This document shows positions 47,801-58,967 of a stretch of 64,000 nucleotides of DNA, in pieces (positions within the stretch are counted from its first letter, which is position 1; the number at the start of each line of letters is the position of its first letter). The stretch comes from Cordia subcordata (lineage: Eukaryota; Streptophyta; Magnoliopsida; Boraginales; Cordiaceae): NCBI GenBank assembly GCA_028554755.1, contig JAPTOF010000008.1, positions 14,861,001 through 14,925,000 of the forward strand, given 5' to 3'. The notes beneath the pieces were generated by a model that was not told the DNA's origin, ran no database searches, and saw only the letters and a list, made by a program, of their open reading frames with translations. A program made the position numbers and the translations under genes.

Positions 47801-50800
47801 GCCAGAAAAGTATCATGCACATAAGTATCATGAAAAGTATCAAGCCAGAATGAGGGTGTCCATACACATGAACAACTGAATACTTGTTACAAAGTAAAAT
47901 GAAATAGAAGAAAGATCGAAAGATATATGTCTAAATATGTTTACAGCAAATATTGTCTTTTTGATTGAAGAGATTCCACGATGGTACTTAATGATAAGTC
48001 AAAGTGACTAGTCAACACTGTGGAATGTTCTCTGGTGGCATCAAAACTATCAGAGATCATGCCTAGAGTATGCTCTACTCTCAAGCTTTTGTCGGTTTTG
48101 TTATATTCTGGGCAAGATAGTGATACTTGTGCAGTTGGCATTATAATTATGGATTGAGATGCCATAGTTTTGTCACAAAATTTATAGATATGTCAATAAT
48201 TCTTCATGTAGCTGTAGTGACCTTTGTCAAACAATCAATTAGAATTGGTTTTCTGACTCCTGTTCTTAAGGGTGTACATGTAGTGACCTAGGTTGGTTTA
48301 TTATACTTGATCATGTTAATACGATAAATAAATATATCAATATCCTCTCTACAAGCTTGAGCTTTTAGATGAGGTGGTTGGTAACTCTATCATGGTATCA
48401 GAGCCTAGAAACCAAATGGTCTGAGGTTCATGACTCATCAACACCCATTTAAAAATATTAAGATTGTCCACGTGCAAGCTTCTAAACAAATCACGCTGCA
48501 CGTGAGGGGGCGTGCTAATACAATAATAAATATACCAATATCATTTCTACAAGCTTAAGCTTTTAGATGTTGTGGTAACTCTATTAGATCACGTGCTAAA
48601 ATGTTAAGCTAGTTTCCAGTCTGCTTGTAGTTGGAAGAGCTGACATTCAGTGTTCAAATTTCTTCCTTGGGCCTTACGATAATCAGAAAATATGAAATGC
48701 TATTGTTTCTATCCTGCATGTCGTTAAAGTTTTTATTGGGTTTGGAAACGGGGAAAGAAGAGGATAGAACTTAAGCATCTAACCTCATCTACTTAAGCAT
48801 CTAATCTCATCTATGACACTGAGATTGTAAATCAGCTTTTGAGCAGCAGAGAAAGGGGGGAGTTGGAATGTGCTTTATGGCCTGTCAGTGTTATCCAACT
48901 GCTATTATGAATAAGTCTATATGCTGATAACTAGCACTCTGTTTGATGGACAGCCTTGGTGATGAGCATGTTGGTTACAGACGCTTGGATTTCCCAATGT
49001 TAAAGTTGAGTATTGTTGGTGGGCGGCCCTTCTCTTGTGGTGGTGAGGGTTTATTTCGGAAAAGGCTTCTCAAAGCAAGGTATATTGTCGATTTTTCTTG
49101 TCAAATGTGGAATTTGAATATTATTTTGAACATACATTCTCAGACTTGTGAGATTATCTGTTTTAGTCTCCACCACTATACATTTTAAAAACCAGTCTCT
49201 CTGGAGTCTGAATCCTTATATCTGGAGAATTTCCAATCCCATAATTTGTTTGAAAATCAGATTCCATTGAATATCAGTCCAAGTTCTGAAATTTTAATTT
49301 GTCAGTGCTTGTTGGACTTCTGATCTTTCTCTTTCCCTGAATTAATATTTGTTTTCCATCCTTTATCGAGAAGGTTCATGAAATTTTTGTCACATTTAGT
49401 ATCACTTGAAAGTTTCTCCTAATTATTGCCATTGTTTGGGATGGTAAAACTCAATAATGATTGCATATTTCAGTTTCTCCATATCACTTCCTGCTCCCCT
49501 TCCAAATCAAAATTTAGAAGATAATAGAAAATCTCAACAGAACACACATGACTACTAATTTCTTCTGCTTAATTCAACACTATAATTGTCCTCTTAGATA
49601 TGGAATCTCTGATACGGATGGAAGTGCTAAGAGAATCTATGAAGCAGCTTTGGGGACTCCAAATGGCCATTCAGTTATATTTCTTGCTCACAATGGACCC
49701 ACAGGTGAATCAGTCTACTTTTACATGGATCAATAAACTAAGGGCTCACTTGGATTAGCTTTTCTAAAAGCACTTTTCCCTATAACTTCTCAAAAAAGTG
49801 CTTTTTTCAGAAGCTAAAATTTCTGGCTTCTGCGAAAAGCTAAATTTGAGCTTTATTCAGATTTTTAATTTTTTTTGGAAGGCCAAGCCAAATATTTATT
49901 GTAAGAACGACATGCTTTTCGCTTGGGGGGGGGGGGGGAAGGTGCTTTTTACGGGGGCAAAAGTCAAAACAAACAGGCCCAAACATGTGATCTATTTGTG
50001 AGAATGCTTGCATAAATTGATATCTGCAATATGTTGTACAGGTCTAGGTTCTAATATGAATGATATTTGTGGAAAAGATTGGGTGTATGGAGGTGGTGAC
50101 CATGGGGATCCAGGTAATACTCTTGAAAGTTTTCTTCTTCTAATGCTGAGCATTGTTTTCAGGCCAAACAATATCTATGGCAGTAAACTGTATTGCACCA
50201 CATCAAATGCATACTGCTCCTTGCCAAACACCACTCTACACCACACACTACCTCTTAAACCGGAATCAAGCATCTGCACCCACTTCAACTCTTTCTGCGT
50301 CCATCATCTACCAATTTCAGTCACTATCTATAACATCCCCTTTTCCTTCCTATGACTGGCCACTCTTCTTCCGGTGCAAATCATCAACAAAGCAAATGAC
50401 CAGATAAAAGTTGTGATCTTTATTCTCTATCTCATTCTGGCTCCAGCTGCAACGTATTCTAGGTCCACTAAATCAGATCTCCTCCAAAGCTATAAATTGA
50501 TCCAAGAAGGTAATTTGATTGAGACAGATGTGTATCAGAGTATAGAGATAGGTGCATGCGTTAAGAAAAATGTATTTGATTGAGTTAAGATTAATTTATT
50601 GAGCTTGGAAATGCTGAGAAATCCGAAAGTTACCCATTATGAGATGTATGTTCTGTTTCATCCTTATCTTCTTAAATGGGCAAGTCTCATGAAAAAGATG
50701 GGAAATTGTTGAGGTCATGCGTTAAAGATCCTATGTTATTACCATTACGAGACTTCCGTAGGCTTGAGCTATAATGAAGGAAGATAAAGGTGTGGTGGAC

Positions 50801-51599
50801 ATATTATTGTTTAACATTTGGAGATGGTGGTGACAAAGAGTTCATGTTGGGTTAAGAGCTTGGACCTTAGGTTTAGGGTGGTGGTGGGTGATGGATGGTG
50901 TGATTTTGTGTTGCATGTCATGTTTGGTACCTTGATTGATGTTTCTTGTTAATGCTACCTAATGTAGGGGATATTTGATGCTTATTGAATATGCTAATGA
51001 TTAAAATTATACAAAATCACTTTATGTTGACAAGAGATTCAGATTATACTATTCGACATAAGAGCTGTTTGCCCTTGACCTTGTTGTTAACCCTGTCCCA
51101 GAGTCAACTGAGTGAGGTGTATCGTGTATGATTGATGCATTACTACTATGGTGTGCTGCTTTGAGACATGCTGTACTAAAACTTAACTCATGACTCAGTT
51201 GTTCTTTACGTCCCCCAATGTTTTTCACTGTAGAACTGTTTCGCAGATTTGGCACATGCAATATCCCAACTTAAGGAGACTACGAAAATCTCTATACCAT
51301 TGGTTGTATTCGGCCACATGCACAAAGGACTAGCATATGGTGGTCTCCGGAAGATGATTGTGATTGGGGATGATGGGACTACATACCTCAATGGTGCCAT
51401 TGTTCCAAGAGTTAAAAGATTGGTAAATGAGCAAGGAACCCAAGATGCACCGTTGGAATCGGAAAGTACACTTCGAGCCTTCACTGCAGTAGAACTATTT
51501 GATGGAAGAATTGAGAAGATCGCAGAAACCTGGATTTCAGTTAAGCATGACAAAATCACACTAGAAGAGGAGCACATTCTATATAGTGGGACATGTTAG
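41859..51599 (+). CDS. Calcineurin-like metallophosphoesterase, nine exons
   Basis: Exons are 41859-41996, 42312-42362, 43862-43883, 44025-44139, 47085-47117, 48954-49079, 49598-49704, 50042-50113 and 51247-51599 (TAG). They total 1017 nt in perfect phase, 338 residues. All metallophosphoesterase motifs are present: GDVH (44-47, split between exons 1 and 2), TGD (70-72), GNHD (96-99), HNGPTG (193-198) and GHMH (244-247). The enzyme should bind two metal ions and cleave a phosphoester; the substrate is unknown. It resembles the plant and cyanobacterial family often annotated TIGR04168, so a plastid site is possible. The start at 41859 adds 33 residues (MVYRSTWHHTPIQCC...) before MSGSVRIAIVGDV; this could be a short targeting peptide, but the inner ATG at 41958 is an alternative. 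Intron 3 uses a GC donor. Introns 2, 4, 5 and 7 hold transposon insertions. Confidence 0.92.
42610..42850. repeat. Cluster of palindromes built on AAGTTCGAGTTTT in intron 2
   Basis: CAAGTTCGAGTTTTC followed by AAAACTCGAACTTG at 42686-42714 is an almost perfect 29-base palindrome. Related half or whole palindromes recur before it (GTTTTCAAAACTCGAACTTG near 42632; CTTCAAGTTTTAAAAACTTG near 42659) and after it at about 42767, 42790 and 42826. Copies alternate in phase with GCAAGTTCGAG spacers. There is no coding frame. Confidence 0.75.
42935..43161. mobile_element. MITE in intron 2 of the phosphoesterase gene
   Basis: The left end GGGCTCGTTTAGATTGGCTT and the right end AAGCCAATCCAAACAAGCC form inverted repeats of about 20 bp with few mismatches. 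TTTA lies at both borders (42931-42934 and 43162-43165), so a TTA or TTTA target duplication is likely. The 227-bp interior is A+T-rich and non-coding. Confidence 0.78.
44800..46457 (-). mobile_element. Copia fragment in intron 4: LTR, primer site and gag
   Basis: On the minus strand a short LTR (46457-46287, 171 bp) begins TGTTAAGTATGAGTTAGG and ends CTTCCTTATTAACA. A mutated primer site (TGATATCTAGAGCC for TGGTATCAGAGCC) follows. After a leader, gag runs from ATG 45739: LNGKNYSSWSVAVNIWFLGQ (UBN2-type), RVDAQLVSLLWQSM, and a perfect zinc knuckle CSYCNKLGHVRENC (about 44930-44885). The frame is open to 44828 apart from one TGA at 45086-45088, probably a changed CGA. Protease, pol and the second LTR are absent. 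The insert is antisense to the host gene and accounts for over half of intron 4. Confidence 0.82.
47544..47662. mobile_element. Short Tourist-like MITE in intron 5
   Basis: Two arms, AGGGTGTTTGGCTTTGCTTA with TTTAGGTGCTTATAAG and the reverse GCTTATAAGCACCAAATAAG with CAAAGCCAAACACCCT, make a 119-bp near-perfect hairpin. TAA flanks both ends (47541-47543 and 47663-47665), fitting a PIF/Harbinger 3-bp target. The high arm identity suggests a fairly recent insertion. Confidence 0.83.
48314..48586 (+). mobile_element. Complete TRIM retrotransposon in intron 5, TSD GATCA
   Basis: A 79-bp 5' LTR (48314-48392, from TGTTAATACGATAAATAAAT to GGTAACTCTATCA) is followed at once by TGGTATCAGAGCC (48393-48405), complementary to initiator tRNA-Met. 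About 107 bp of non-coding interior follows, ending in a purine-rich GTGAGGGGGCG polypurine tract. The 74-bp 3' LTR (48513-48586, TGCTAATACAATAATAAATA to GTAACTCTATTA) closes the element. GATCA is repeated perfectly outside both ends (48309-48313 and 48587-48591). This is the full layout of a terminal-repeat retrotransposon in miniature, 273 bp long. It has no coding capacity and would need proteins from an autonomous LTR element. Confidence 0.93.
49742..49980. mobile_element. MITE in intron 7 of the phosphoesterase gene
   Basis: The left end is GGGCTCACTTGGATTAGCTT, and the right end reversed is GGGCCTGTTTGTTTTGACTT. The interior has a left GCTTTTCTAAAAGCAC hairpin and a run of about 14 G at 49925-49938. 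The flanking triplets are TAA and AAA, so the target duplication is imperfect. It is related in its ends to the MITE at 42935. Confidence 0.65.
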
Positions 51600-54199
51600 A
51601 CACTCATGATGATAATGTGAGCAGAATTTTTTTTATCTAAGCCCAGACATATATTGTGTCTAGGCTAAAGCCAGGATGCTTGTGTTGTCAACTTGTCTGA
51701 TGATGCAATATCTTTTTGTTGCTTGTATTTGGGTGAGTTGGTGAACAGACGTCAATTTCTGTAGTTTGATTTGTTCAACTATTCGTTTCTTTTTACTCAT
51801 AGGACATCACTGGTAACAATATGTTTCGGCAATCTGCACTTAGAAAGAGTTGCCGTTTGAACCTTCACTGCTAAGCCCTGAAAAAATTCATGCATTGTTT
51901 CTGCCAGATTGATATGTTGCTGAGTTCTTACGCTCCCCCCATGTGAGTGGGCATGGCTGGCGAAGAGAGAAGGGGAAGGAGGGGGGGGGGGGGCGCTGAG
52001 ACGAAATATTGCTTAGCTATATCTATTGTTGGAAAAAAATCTCAATATGCCAAAGCATGTTAAATTTATGAACACAAATTATTGAGAATCATCGTAAAAG
52101 AAAACTATTTGTTTACTTCATAGATGCATGTTCGAACTCCTAAAATTTCTCTCAGAATCTTAGTTGATAGATTGTTCTTCCTCCCCTTCTCCTTATCTTC
52201 GAATTTGTTTGATGTGGAAGGATATAATGTCATGTTCTATTTATAAAAACTAAAAGAACAGTTATTACTTTTCACATATTAAGTTGTCTTTTTAGAGCCG
52301 TTGTGTGTCTTTTTAGAGATAGGAAAAGGGATTAATCAGAATTTCTAATTTGTCATTGGTTTACCCACACAAGTTTAATGACAACCGCTAGTAAGAGTCT
52401 CAACGGAGGTCAAAACCGCTGGGAGAAAGACTCCTGAAAATGTTGGGAAAAATAAATTTTTTCTGTAGTGGTACTTTACATTCCTAGCCTAACTTACCAT
52501 AGCGTAAAGTAGAACTAGCATAGCTTAGTGTAGCACTAGCGTAACTTAGCATAGTTTGGTGCAAGTTTACCGTGCTTTCCTAGTATAGTTTTACTTGCAA
52601 GTATTTTGCCAGTAGTTTACTTTAGCATTGCAATGTAGCTATAATCGATCTAGTAGTTCTTTCCTTGTACAATGGAAATTTCAATGGTAATGGCACTAAT
52701 TTTTTTCTAAATACCTTTCTTTTTGGTTATTTATTTACAATTTTATTAGTTTATCCAACTAAAAGGACAATGACACAATGTTCTAAATTCACTTCTTAAC
52801 TATAATGGTTCACCCAACTAAAAGGGGACACAAGTTCTAAATTCACTTCTCTTCTTCTCATAGAGACTCGAGACCTAATCAAGATCTAACCTTAGCGATT
52901 CAAGGCCTATTCAAAGCTTATTCTCAGCGACTCGAGACCTAGTAAAATTAAGGCTGAAAATAGAGGTCTAGCTAGCTAAGGCAGCCCATGAGAATTAGTC
53001 CAAATGAGATGATACTCGTTAAATTTGTTTCTAACCAGCAAATAATGTCAATGTTTTGTTCACCAGAATTTGTCATCTTCCTTTCTGTTATTTTCTGTTA
53101 CTTTTCTCTTTCTTTTTCCCTTTTTGAAGTTTTGTTCATGTAAACACCTAAACCCATCAATGAAAGATTCACACTCTTCTTCCCCTTAAAGTTTGTTCAG
53201 TCTCTAAATTCATGTCTACCACATACGTCCCAGTGAACAAGTAACCGGTTCATATGACACCAAGTCAAAAGAGGTTTAATTTGATATGATAGATTAATAT
53301 AGTTTGTGTTCTTCTTTAAAAGTAGTTTAAAAAATTAACAAAAAAAATAAAGTGCAGATTAGATCGATAATTCGAGATTGACTTTATTATTAGGAGAATA
53401 ACTTTTGAAATAAGTACCTCACTTCTGTTGACATTACAAAAAGATAAACAATGAGAAATTCTCTTTCTATTTGTGAGAATTTGATTTAGAGCTAAATTAT
53501 TATCTTGAACAAAAATAAAAAGAAAAAGAAATTGATACTGCCATGATAGCTAATAGTTTTCTTTTTGTTTTACCTAAAGACGACCATATTGATAACTTTG
53601 TAACATGCAAGAATAGATCACAAAACGCGAAAGGCAACTACCCTATTTAATATAATACAAAAGTAACATTTGCATTACCTAGATTTCTTCAAAAGTCTCT
53701 TTTACTAAAGCAGAAAAGTCTGCAACTAATCCAGCAGTACGTTTGTTGACTCTACTCTTTTTAATCATTCTTTGGTTGAGACCTCCTTTTAAAGCTCTAA
53801 ATGTTCATCTTTAGTTATCTTTATCCCCTGCCTTTAGCTTAGAGCACCAACTTCCAAGCCCAAACTTTTTGACTCGGTCTTTTCCTTCAAACTAAAGCTA
53901 AAATAAATAATTAATGAAAAAAGAATGAAATTTAAATTTTATTAGCATTTAAATATTTTGACAAACAAGAGGCATATATAGATGGTTTCTTAAATTAGTC
54001 AGGCCACCAAATCAGACCGAATCAAGATAATTTAATTAGGCACACAAAAGACGTGCTATTCGTAACGTTGAATGATTCGATTTTGACGTTATTTTGGTCA
54101 GTTTTTATGGTTTGGTCGCATGCATAGTTTTATGGTGTTGAAGGATCCATTCATTTCCATTTTATCACGAACTTGAGATGTGATTACGTGACATCCATC
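51600..54199. other. 3' UTR of the phosphoesterase gene and intergenic DNA
   Basis: The first few hundred bases after the stop codon are probably 3' UTR. A G run lies at 51981-51993. The segment 52027-52480 starts TGTTGGAAA and has a TTTATAAAAACT box near 52240, which hints at an old LTR, but no second border or target duplication was found. At 52490-52600 short motifs ACTAGC/AACTTAGCATAG recur. No gene was seen. Confidence 0.35.
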
Positions 54200-54400
54200 T
54201 TATATTTTAGGGCTTTTAAGTAAGATTAATTTAAGTTTACCTTATATTTTAGGGCTTTTAAGTAAGATTAATTTAAATTTACGTGACATCCCATCTTACT
54301 TTTTTGGGCTTTTGAGTACGACAAATTTAAGTTTACCTGTTTATGCCTAGTAGCTTGATTAATTTAAGTTTACCTATTTATGCTTAGTAGCTTGATCTAA
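54200..54400. repeat. Local tandem repeats of 41 and about 37 bp
   Basis: TTATATTTTAGGGCTTTTAA with GTAAGATTAATTTAAG occurs at about 54200 and again 41 bases later, with a third diverged form near 54298. TTTACCTGTTTATGCCTAGT with AGCTTGATTAATTTAAG is then repeated in tandem near 54333 and 54370. Non-coding. Confidence 0.75.
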
Positions 54401-56439
54401 TGTATTAATATATTAAGCTTCTATTTAGTTTAACTGTGAGATTTTAGCTATTGAGCTATAGAGCATTTAGCAATAGAGTTTTGAGTAAAAGTGTTTTGTT
54501 GAATAAAAACTGTCGATAGTTTGACCTTATATTTTAGTAGTAGAGCTTTTAATTGTTTTGAGCGTAATATTGAACGCTCAAAAATATGGAGTAATATCTT
54601 TGATGATAGATTAAAAAAAAAATTTCTGACATGATATAAAATAATTTTTCAAAAGTTTTTTCTGAAAAGCTCCAATTTGGAGCTTCTGGATTTTAGCTTC
54701 AACTTTTATATATAAGCTATTTTGAAAATGAGTAAAACATATTAGTTTTAGCTTTTAAACCCACAAAAAATACTTTTAAATGTCTCTAAAATTAATTAAT
54801 TTAGTTTGTTCAGAAAACTCAAAGCTTAGTTAACGGTAATAAAAAAAAAATTCTAAACCAAATATGCGTTATCTTATCTTTTTGTGCAATTTTAGTTATT
54901 ATTAGCTATGAGGCCTTCTCTTATCTTTTTGTGTAGAAATGCATATTAAAAGCATGCATGGTTATCCTTTCACACTTTTCGTCTCATACTCTTCATGATT
55001 GACATTTCATCCGCTGCCACCATGATTAGATTCCGTGTAAGTTTTAATGTTTCAAGAAATTTTGCTTTGTCTAACCCGTATGTGGTGGACGTGTATAAAA
55101 ATGAAAATGCAAAATTTTCTTTTAAGTCAAATCAAATCAAATCATATTTCAAAATACGTCAAGTATATAAATTTAATATTAATGCTCATGCTGGGGAAGA
55201 GTATTTCCCGTTAGTCCCATTCTAATAAAAGATTTGCGATTCACAAGTACGTAGTGAATTGTAAATAATACTTCTTTGAAAAATAAATAACATTTATTAT
55301 AGCATCACTTAAATACAAAAAAAAAGATAATGTGTTCCATTAATTTGAAATACAAACTAATGAAAAAGAAGTTATAATCAGCAGACAACATGTGAGGCAA
55401 CCGACACATATTTCATAACAACACATGATCACGTATAAAAGCATATACTAATAAAGAAACAAAACGTATATGCACCTACATAGATTTGTATGCAATTAAA
55501 CTATATGAAATAAAAGTCTACATTGTAAGAGTTAAACAATGTATCACATAGTAAAACTTGATAGATAAATTTAGGGAAAAAAAAACTCTAGTAATAACGA
55601 CATTACCTTTAATATATAGTACATATATAAAAGAATTCGTTTAAGCACACGAATTTAAAAGTAAGAAACATGATTTGATAGATAAATTTAGGAAAAATGT
55701 TTAATAATAGTAACATTTTTTAAATATATAGTGCAAATATAAAAGAGCTCGTCCAAATATTCGAATACAAAAATAAAGAGAAAAAATTGTAATGGGCTGA
55801 ATCTCCAACGTGGGTTGGAGACCGTCAACCATTTGTGAAACGTATGGAAATTGGCAGAATAACGAGAGAATGTTTGACTCTGACAATGTCTTCCTTTCTG
55901 ACACCTTAATTTGCATTCTCCCTCTGTTTAGATCAGCAGCAGCCTTTGACCAAATCTTAGCCGTCCAGCATAATCCCAAGAGTCCTTTATGGCGTGTTAT
56001 TTTTGCTTCCCATGGTTATTGGTCTATCCATTGTTTCGATATTGAAAAGTCAAAACTACCCTTGGTCGATTATACTATCAGTTGGATTGTTTGATCAGGG
56101 GCAAAAGGATGAGATGTACAAGCGGTGCCTTGGGATGTGTCCTTTACCCTTACCATATAATAAGAATTTGTTTAGATTGATTTTTTTTATAAAAATATAT
56201 ATTTTTTGAATATTCTAATAATTATTTGATTTATTTTTAAAAAAGTTAAAATTTTAGAACAAAAATTCAAATTCATAAAAAAATAATTTTAACTTTTTTT
56301 AGATTTTTTTTCAAAAATTGCAAAAAGAATATTTTAAAAAAAATCTATTAAAACGAACCCCAAAGAAAAGGTGAAGGAAAAAGAATGAATAGATAAATAT
56401 ATTTATAATGGAGAAATATAAACTTGTCATATGATATAG

Positions 56440-56441
<2 letters not shown>
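54401..56441. other. A+T-rich stretch with a degenerate MITE near 56164-56361
   Basis: No gene was recognised; short open frames at 54995-55225 and 55810-56094 lack family features. At 56164-56361 TTGTTTAGATTGATTTTTTT faces AAAAAAAATCTATTAAAACG and AACCCC, an inverted-repeat MITE without a clear target duplication. Confidence 0.4.

Positions 56442-56478
<37 letters not shown>
56442..56478. repeat. TA microsatellite
   Basis: An uninterrupted run of about 17 TA units. Confidence 0.95.
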
Positions 56479-56480
<2 letters not shown>

Positions 56481-56880
56481 AAACTTTTGGTACCAAATGG
56501 GAGTCTCTTCATTGAATGATATGTATAATTTAGTAATCATTTTCGAATATTCAAGCTTAGTAAGTTAATCATCAATTTGATAAGACTTCAATAATGGACC
56601 TCATTCGGCTTAAAACAAATGTGAAAAAGGTACCATTAATAAGTAACGTCTTTATTTTAAATATGAGAGAAAAATTATATATATCTTAAATGTTTATTGA
56701 CTTACAAAAATTCTCAGGTGTAAATACGAATCTCATAAACGACATTCTTTTTGCATGAAATACCTAATCAACCTTAAAAACAACTAATGCACTTTTATTC
56801 GTGCTTCGAATGGATTTATTTTTTAATAGTAAATGTTAAATTAAGTTAAATTTACTCATTTTTAATAGCAAATAAAGAAT

Positions 56881-57587
56881 TTAGTCATGAATATTCTATG
56901 CGCTGCACGGATTTTGTTTAAATAATAAATATTAAATTTATTTAAATTTAATTTTTGGAATTCACAAATAAAAAATACTTTAAGGCTTTTAAGTATTAAT
57001 TAATTAGTAATTAAAATTTTAAATTAAATCTAAGAATATATATACATAACAGATAGTAAGAGAATCTTTTGGAATTCACACATGAATCATATTTCAAGCA
57101 TTAATTGATTGATTATTTATTTGTCAATTAAAACTAATAATTTAAGTATATCCATAAAGATAAAAATAATAAACATAAGACAAATAAAAATTTATTGTAC
57201 AAGTTAATAATAAAATAACTACTCTCATATAATCACTGACAATCTCATATTACTCAAAAAAGTATTTTTTTAATAGTAATATTAAATTTACTCGGATTTT
57301 ATCTTTTAAAGCTCGCAAATGAATATTATTTTAAGAATTAATTAATTAAAAATTAAATGTATACATAATAGATGTGAAATAAACCTATTGAAGTTCACAA
57401 ATAAATTTTATCTTAGCATTAATTGATTGACCATTTAATATTTCAATTAAAGATAATAATGTATATTCATAAAGATAAGAAATAATAAAAGGTAAAATGG
57501 TTTGCACTAACATGACCCTCTCACAATGGCACTGACATGACATTTTCACAATACTAGAAAAAGTAGAACTTTTATATATAATATAGA
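56881..57587 (-). mobile_element. Possible third Helitron-like element, degenerate
   Basis: On the minus strand a start TCTATATTATATATAAAAGT at 57587 looks like a Helitron 5' end. The far end has CCGTGCAGCGCATAG, a weak hairpin, about 11 bases before CTAA at 56884-56881. The host bases expected on either side are not present, so this is tentative. Inside, a unit with CAAGCATTAATTGATTGATT (57098) is repeated in diverged form near 57413 (TTAGCATTAATTGATTGACC). Confidence 0.33.
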
Positions 57588-57867
57588 CTCATTAGCGATT
57601 AGCATGATGGGCTCCCTTACTTCGGACATAATTTGATTAGTATATATAGAGGTAAGTTAGTAACTATTTCCATGAGTGTACTGACTAAAATGTATGCTCC
57701 ATTTAGCTAGATTTTCTGAATGAAGGCGAGATATTAAGAGTTGTTTTGTATTTGAGCTCTTGGATTTGGAATAAATTTTGATTGTGGAATTGTCAAACCA
57801 AAAATCTAGTATTAGCTATTTAGCTCGCAAACCAAAAAGGCTACACTTTGACATTTCCCAAACTTGT

Positions 57868-57990
57868 AAAAGATATATATATATATATGTATGTATGTAT
57901 ATATATGTATATATATATGTATGTGTATATATATATATATATGTATATTTATGCATATATATTTATGTATATAATTATATATATGTATAT
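57868..57990. repeat. Compound TA / TATG microsatellite
   Basis: TA runs alternate with TATG and TATA units across about 120 bases upstream of the ABHD17-like gene. Confidence 0.9.
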
Positions 57991-58967
57991 AATTATAATT
58001 AGTATTAAAAACTTATCAATAATTAAATTTTACTGAATATGTTTACATTTTATCATTAAATATATTGTGTGTATATATAAATAGAGATCAAATTGTTATT
58101 TTAATGCTACATGTCCTAATCGTATCAATCTTTTATCTTCATACTGAGTTAAACTCTAATAAATATATATTTTTTTGTCATTTATTGCTTTTTATTTTTG
58201 TATATGAGATTTTTTTTTTCTACTTTTCCAACTTAATTAAATATAGATATATATATATATATATATATTATAGCAATTATTACAATATATCATTAGAAAA
58301 TGAGATTAATTTCGAAAACACAGTAATAATTAAATTTTATAGCATATATTTATATTTTATTTTTATATAAATTATCAAATTAATATATTAAAACTATTTT
58401 TTTCCTCTCGTGCATCACTGGGATTATACTCTAGTGTAAGAAAACATTGGATAAACATACAATATTGTACAACATATTTGTATTCAAAGACTACATCGTA
58501 TGACAACCAATATGGAGACACACACACACACAGAGGCACGCACATTGTTTATGGCTTCTTTTAGTACTTCGCGAGGCTTGTATGTTTTCTCCATATAAGC
58601 TCAACACAACACCCAACCCTTCCTCCGCTTAGATCGGATCTTCCATTGCCTCATCATCACAACCAAGCCACTAAAAACACAAACACAATCACACAACATA
58701 TATTATAATAATAACAAAAAGAAAATAATTAAAAAAATGAAACCAAACCCAGAAAATAATATAATAAAAACAACCAAAATATTCCCAGAAAGCTCCTGCA
58801 ATATATCTCATCTCATTTGCTTGTAATTGCCGTTATTTATCATGGCCTAGAAAAAAGATTTTATCTTTTTTTTTTTTCGTTTGTCTTCAAGGAACAATCT
58901 TTTGCTTTTGTTTTTGTTTCTGTTTTTTTGTGTATTTGTCTGTGTATTACATTGGTTGGGGCTTGCG

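Noticed and set aside
50123..50583. Overlapping open frames in intron 8 of the phosphoesterase gene
   Set aside because: They lie between two well-defined exons, lack conserved motifs and are not needed for the protein.
52027..52480. Possible solo LTR starting TGTTGGAAA with a TATA box
   Set aside because: No CA end with matching 5-bp target duplication could be found, so the borders cannot be supported.
54995..55225. A 76-residue plus-strand open frame
   Set aside because: No recognisable motif, no splice context and typical of chance frames in A+T-rich DNA.
55810..56094. A 94-residue open frame with moderately balanced composition
   Set aside because: No family match by eye, opposite-strand frame of similar length, and no promoter or splice support.
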